Part shown: one piece after another, positions 63,769 to 64,000 of the stretch | How positions within the stretch are numbered: the first letter of the stretch is position 1 | How the letters are laid out: every line of letters starts with the position of its first letter | NCBI GenBank assembly: GCA_001570385.1 | Contig: BBYL01000018.1 | Span: 1 to 64,000, forward strand | Reading direction: 5' to 3' | DNA from: Microtetraspora glauca | GTDB taxonomy: Bacteria; Actinomycetota; Actinomycetes; Streptosporangiales; Streptosporangiaceae | Length of the DNA stretch: 64,000 nt | Translations under genes and position numbers: made by a program | Notes under the pieces: model-generated | What the model was told of the DNA's origin: nothing | The model's database searches: none | What the model saw: only the letters and a program-made list of their open reading frames with translations

Positions 63769-64000
63769 GCATCCGCGTGGGCGTGGACGTGGGCGGCACG
63801 TTCACCGACTTCCTGGTCGTGGACGGCGACGGGTCACGGCTGATCCACAAGACCAGCTCCATCCCCTCGGACCCCGCGCGGGCCGTCACCAAGGGGCTGC
63901 GTGAGGTCGCCGAGCGGCGCGGCGAGTCACTCGACGAGTTCCTCCGCCAGGTGCGCACGATCGTGCACGGCACGACCGTCACCACCAACGCGCTGCTCAC
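63765..64000 (+). CDS. hyuA: Hydantoinase A / oxoprolinase-type subunit, partial
   Basis: ATG at 63765 overlaps the HyuB stop; the window ends after 78 codons. The N-terminal ASKHA-fold phosphate loop is clear: IRVGVDVGGTFTDFLVVDGD, followed by LIHKTSSIPSDPARAVTKGL and TIVHGTTVTTNALL, all typical of HyuA. It completes an A/B pair directly downstream of the microcompartment enzymes. The rest, including the ATP-binding core, lies outside the window. Confidence 0.93.
   Translation, partial: MSIRVGVDVGGTFTDFLVVDGDGSRLIHKTSSIPSDPARAVTKGLREVAERRGESLDEFLRQVRTIVHGTTVTTNALL

Overview
The window is about 71% GC by eye, uses GTG starts and GTGA/ATGA stop-start overlaps heavily, and carries a geosmin-type terpene synthase, an AfsR-type NB-ARC regulator remnant, an MDMPI/TIGR03086 protein and a DUF222 endonuclease gene. 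Together these point to a filamentous actinomycete, plausibly of the Streptosporangiales; genus cannot be fixed from sequence alone. No rRNA, tRNA, CRISPR array or intact insertion sequence was seen.

Layout. 1-5.7 kb: partial DUF222/HNH gene, a membrane protein, a secreted alpha/beta hydrolase, a second membrane protein and an MFS transporter. 5.8-9.5 kb: a translationally coupled heterodimeric ABC exporter. 9.9-11.4 kb: ArsR-type metal sensor with a His-rich CDF efflux protein. 11.5-28 kb: mixed accessory genes (cytosolic solute-binding-like protein plus SDR, lipase-like hydrolase, secreted proteins, YceI, large amidase, rhodanese/TetR pair, TetR-P450 pair, IclR) with decayed AfsR, TetR and HAD genes and several short tandem duplications close to start or stop codons.

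28.4-34.9 kb is the most striking block: polyprenyl diphosphate synthase, a Family 2B (EshA-type, cyclic-nucleotide-domain) encapsulin shell gene, a two-domain geosmin-type terpene synthase, and a second, paralogous shell gene, ending at a 17-bp-stem terminator. The synthase carries two copies of a GPTGLGTA motif, one in the interdomain linker and one at the C terminus. These look like encapsulin cargo-loading signals and closely resemble the N-terminal arm of the shell proteins (LSLGTAAARNL). The two shell genes share a 290-nt tract with only 3 differences inside otherwise diverged genes, a sign of gene conversion.

35.3-51.5 kb: an F420-type/hemerythrin fusion protein, then a large catabolic region: a GntR/FCD regulator and acyl-CoA-dehydrogenase-associated phosphotransferase on the minus strand, and a twelve-gene plus-strand operon (CoA transferase, two acyl-CoA dehydrogenases, HMG-CoA-lyase-type enzyme, acyl-CoA ligase, SMP-30-type lactonase, NTF2-like protein, homogentisate-dioxygenase-like cupin, alpha/beta hydrolase, thiolase, SDR, enoyl-CoA hydratase). 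The substrate is unknown. Similar ATTG-N4-CAAT palindromes lie before the GntR gene and before the operon.

51.5-56.8 kb: an AztABCD-type zinc import system with two AztD-like proteins and a divergent ATPase gene around a Zur-like palindrome. 56.9 kb to the end: a bacterial microcompartment operon (two hexameric shell proteins, one pentamer) with semialdehyde dehydrogenase, 4-oxalocrotonate decarboxylase and 2-aminomuconate deaminase, i.e. the lower 2-aminophenol meta-cleavage path, as in actinobacterial aromatics (ARO) microcompartments. It continues with an M24-fold enzyme bearing an odd N-terminal extension and hydantoinase B/A genes cut by the window edge. Two unrelated protein compartments therefore lie about 22 kb apart.
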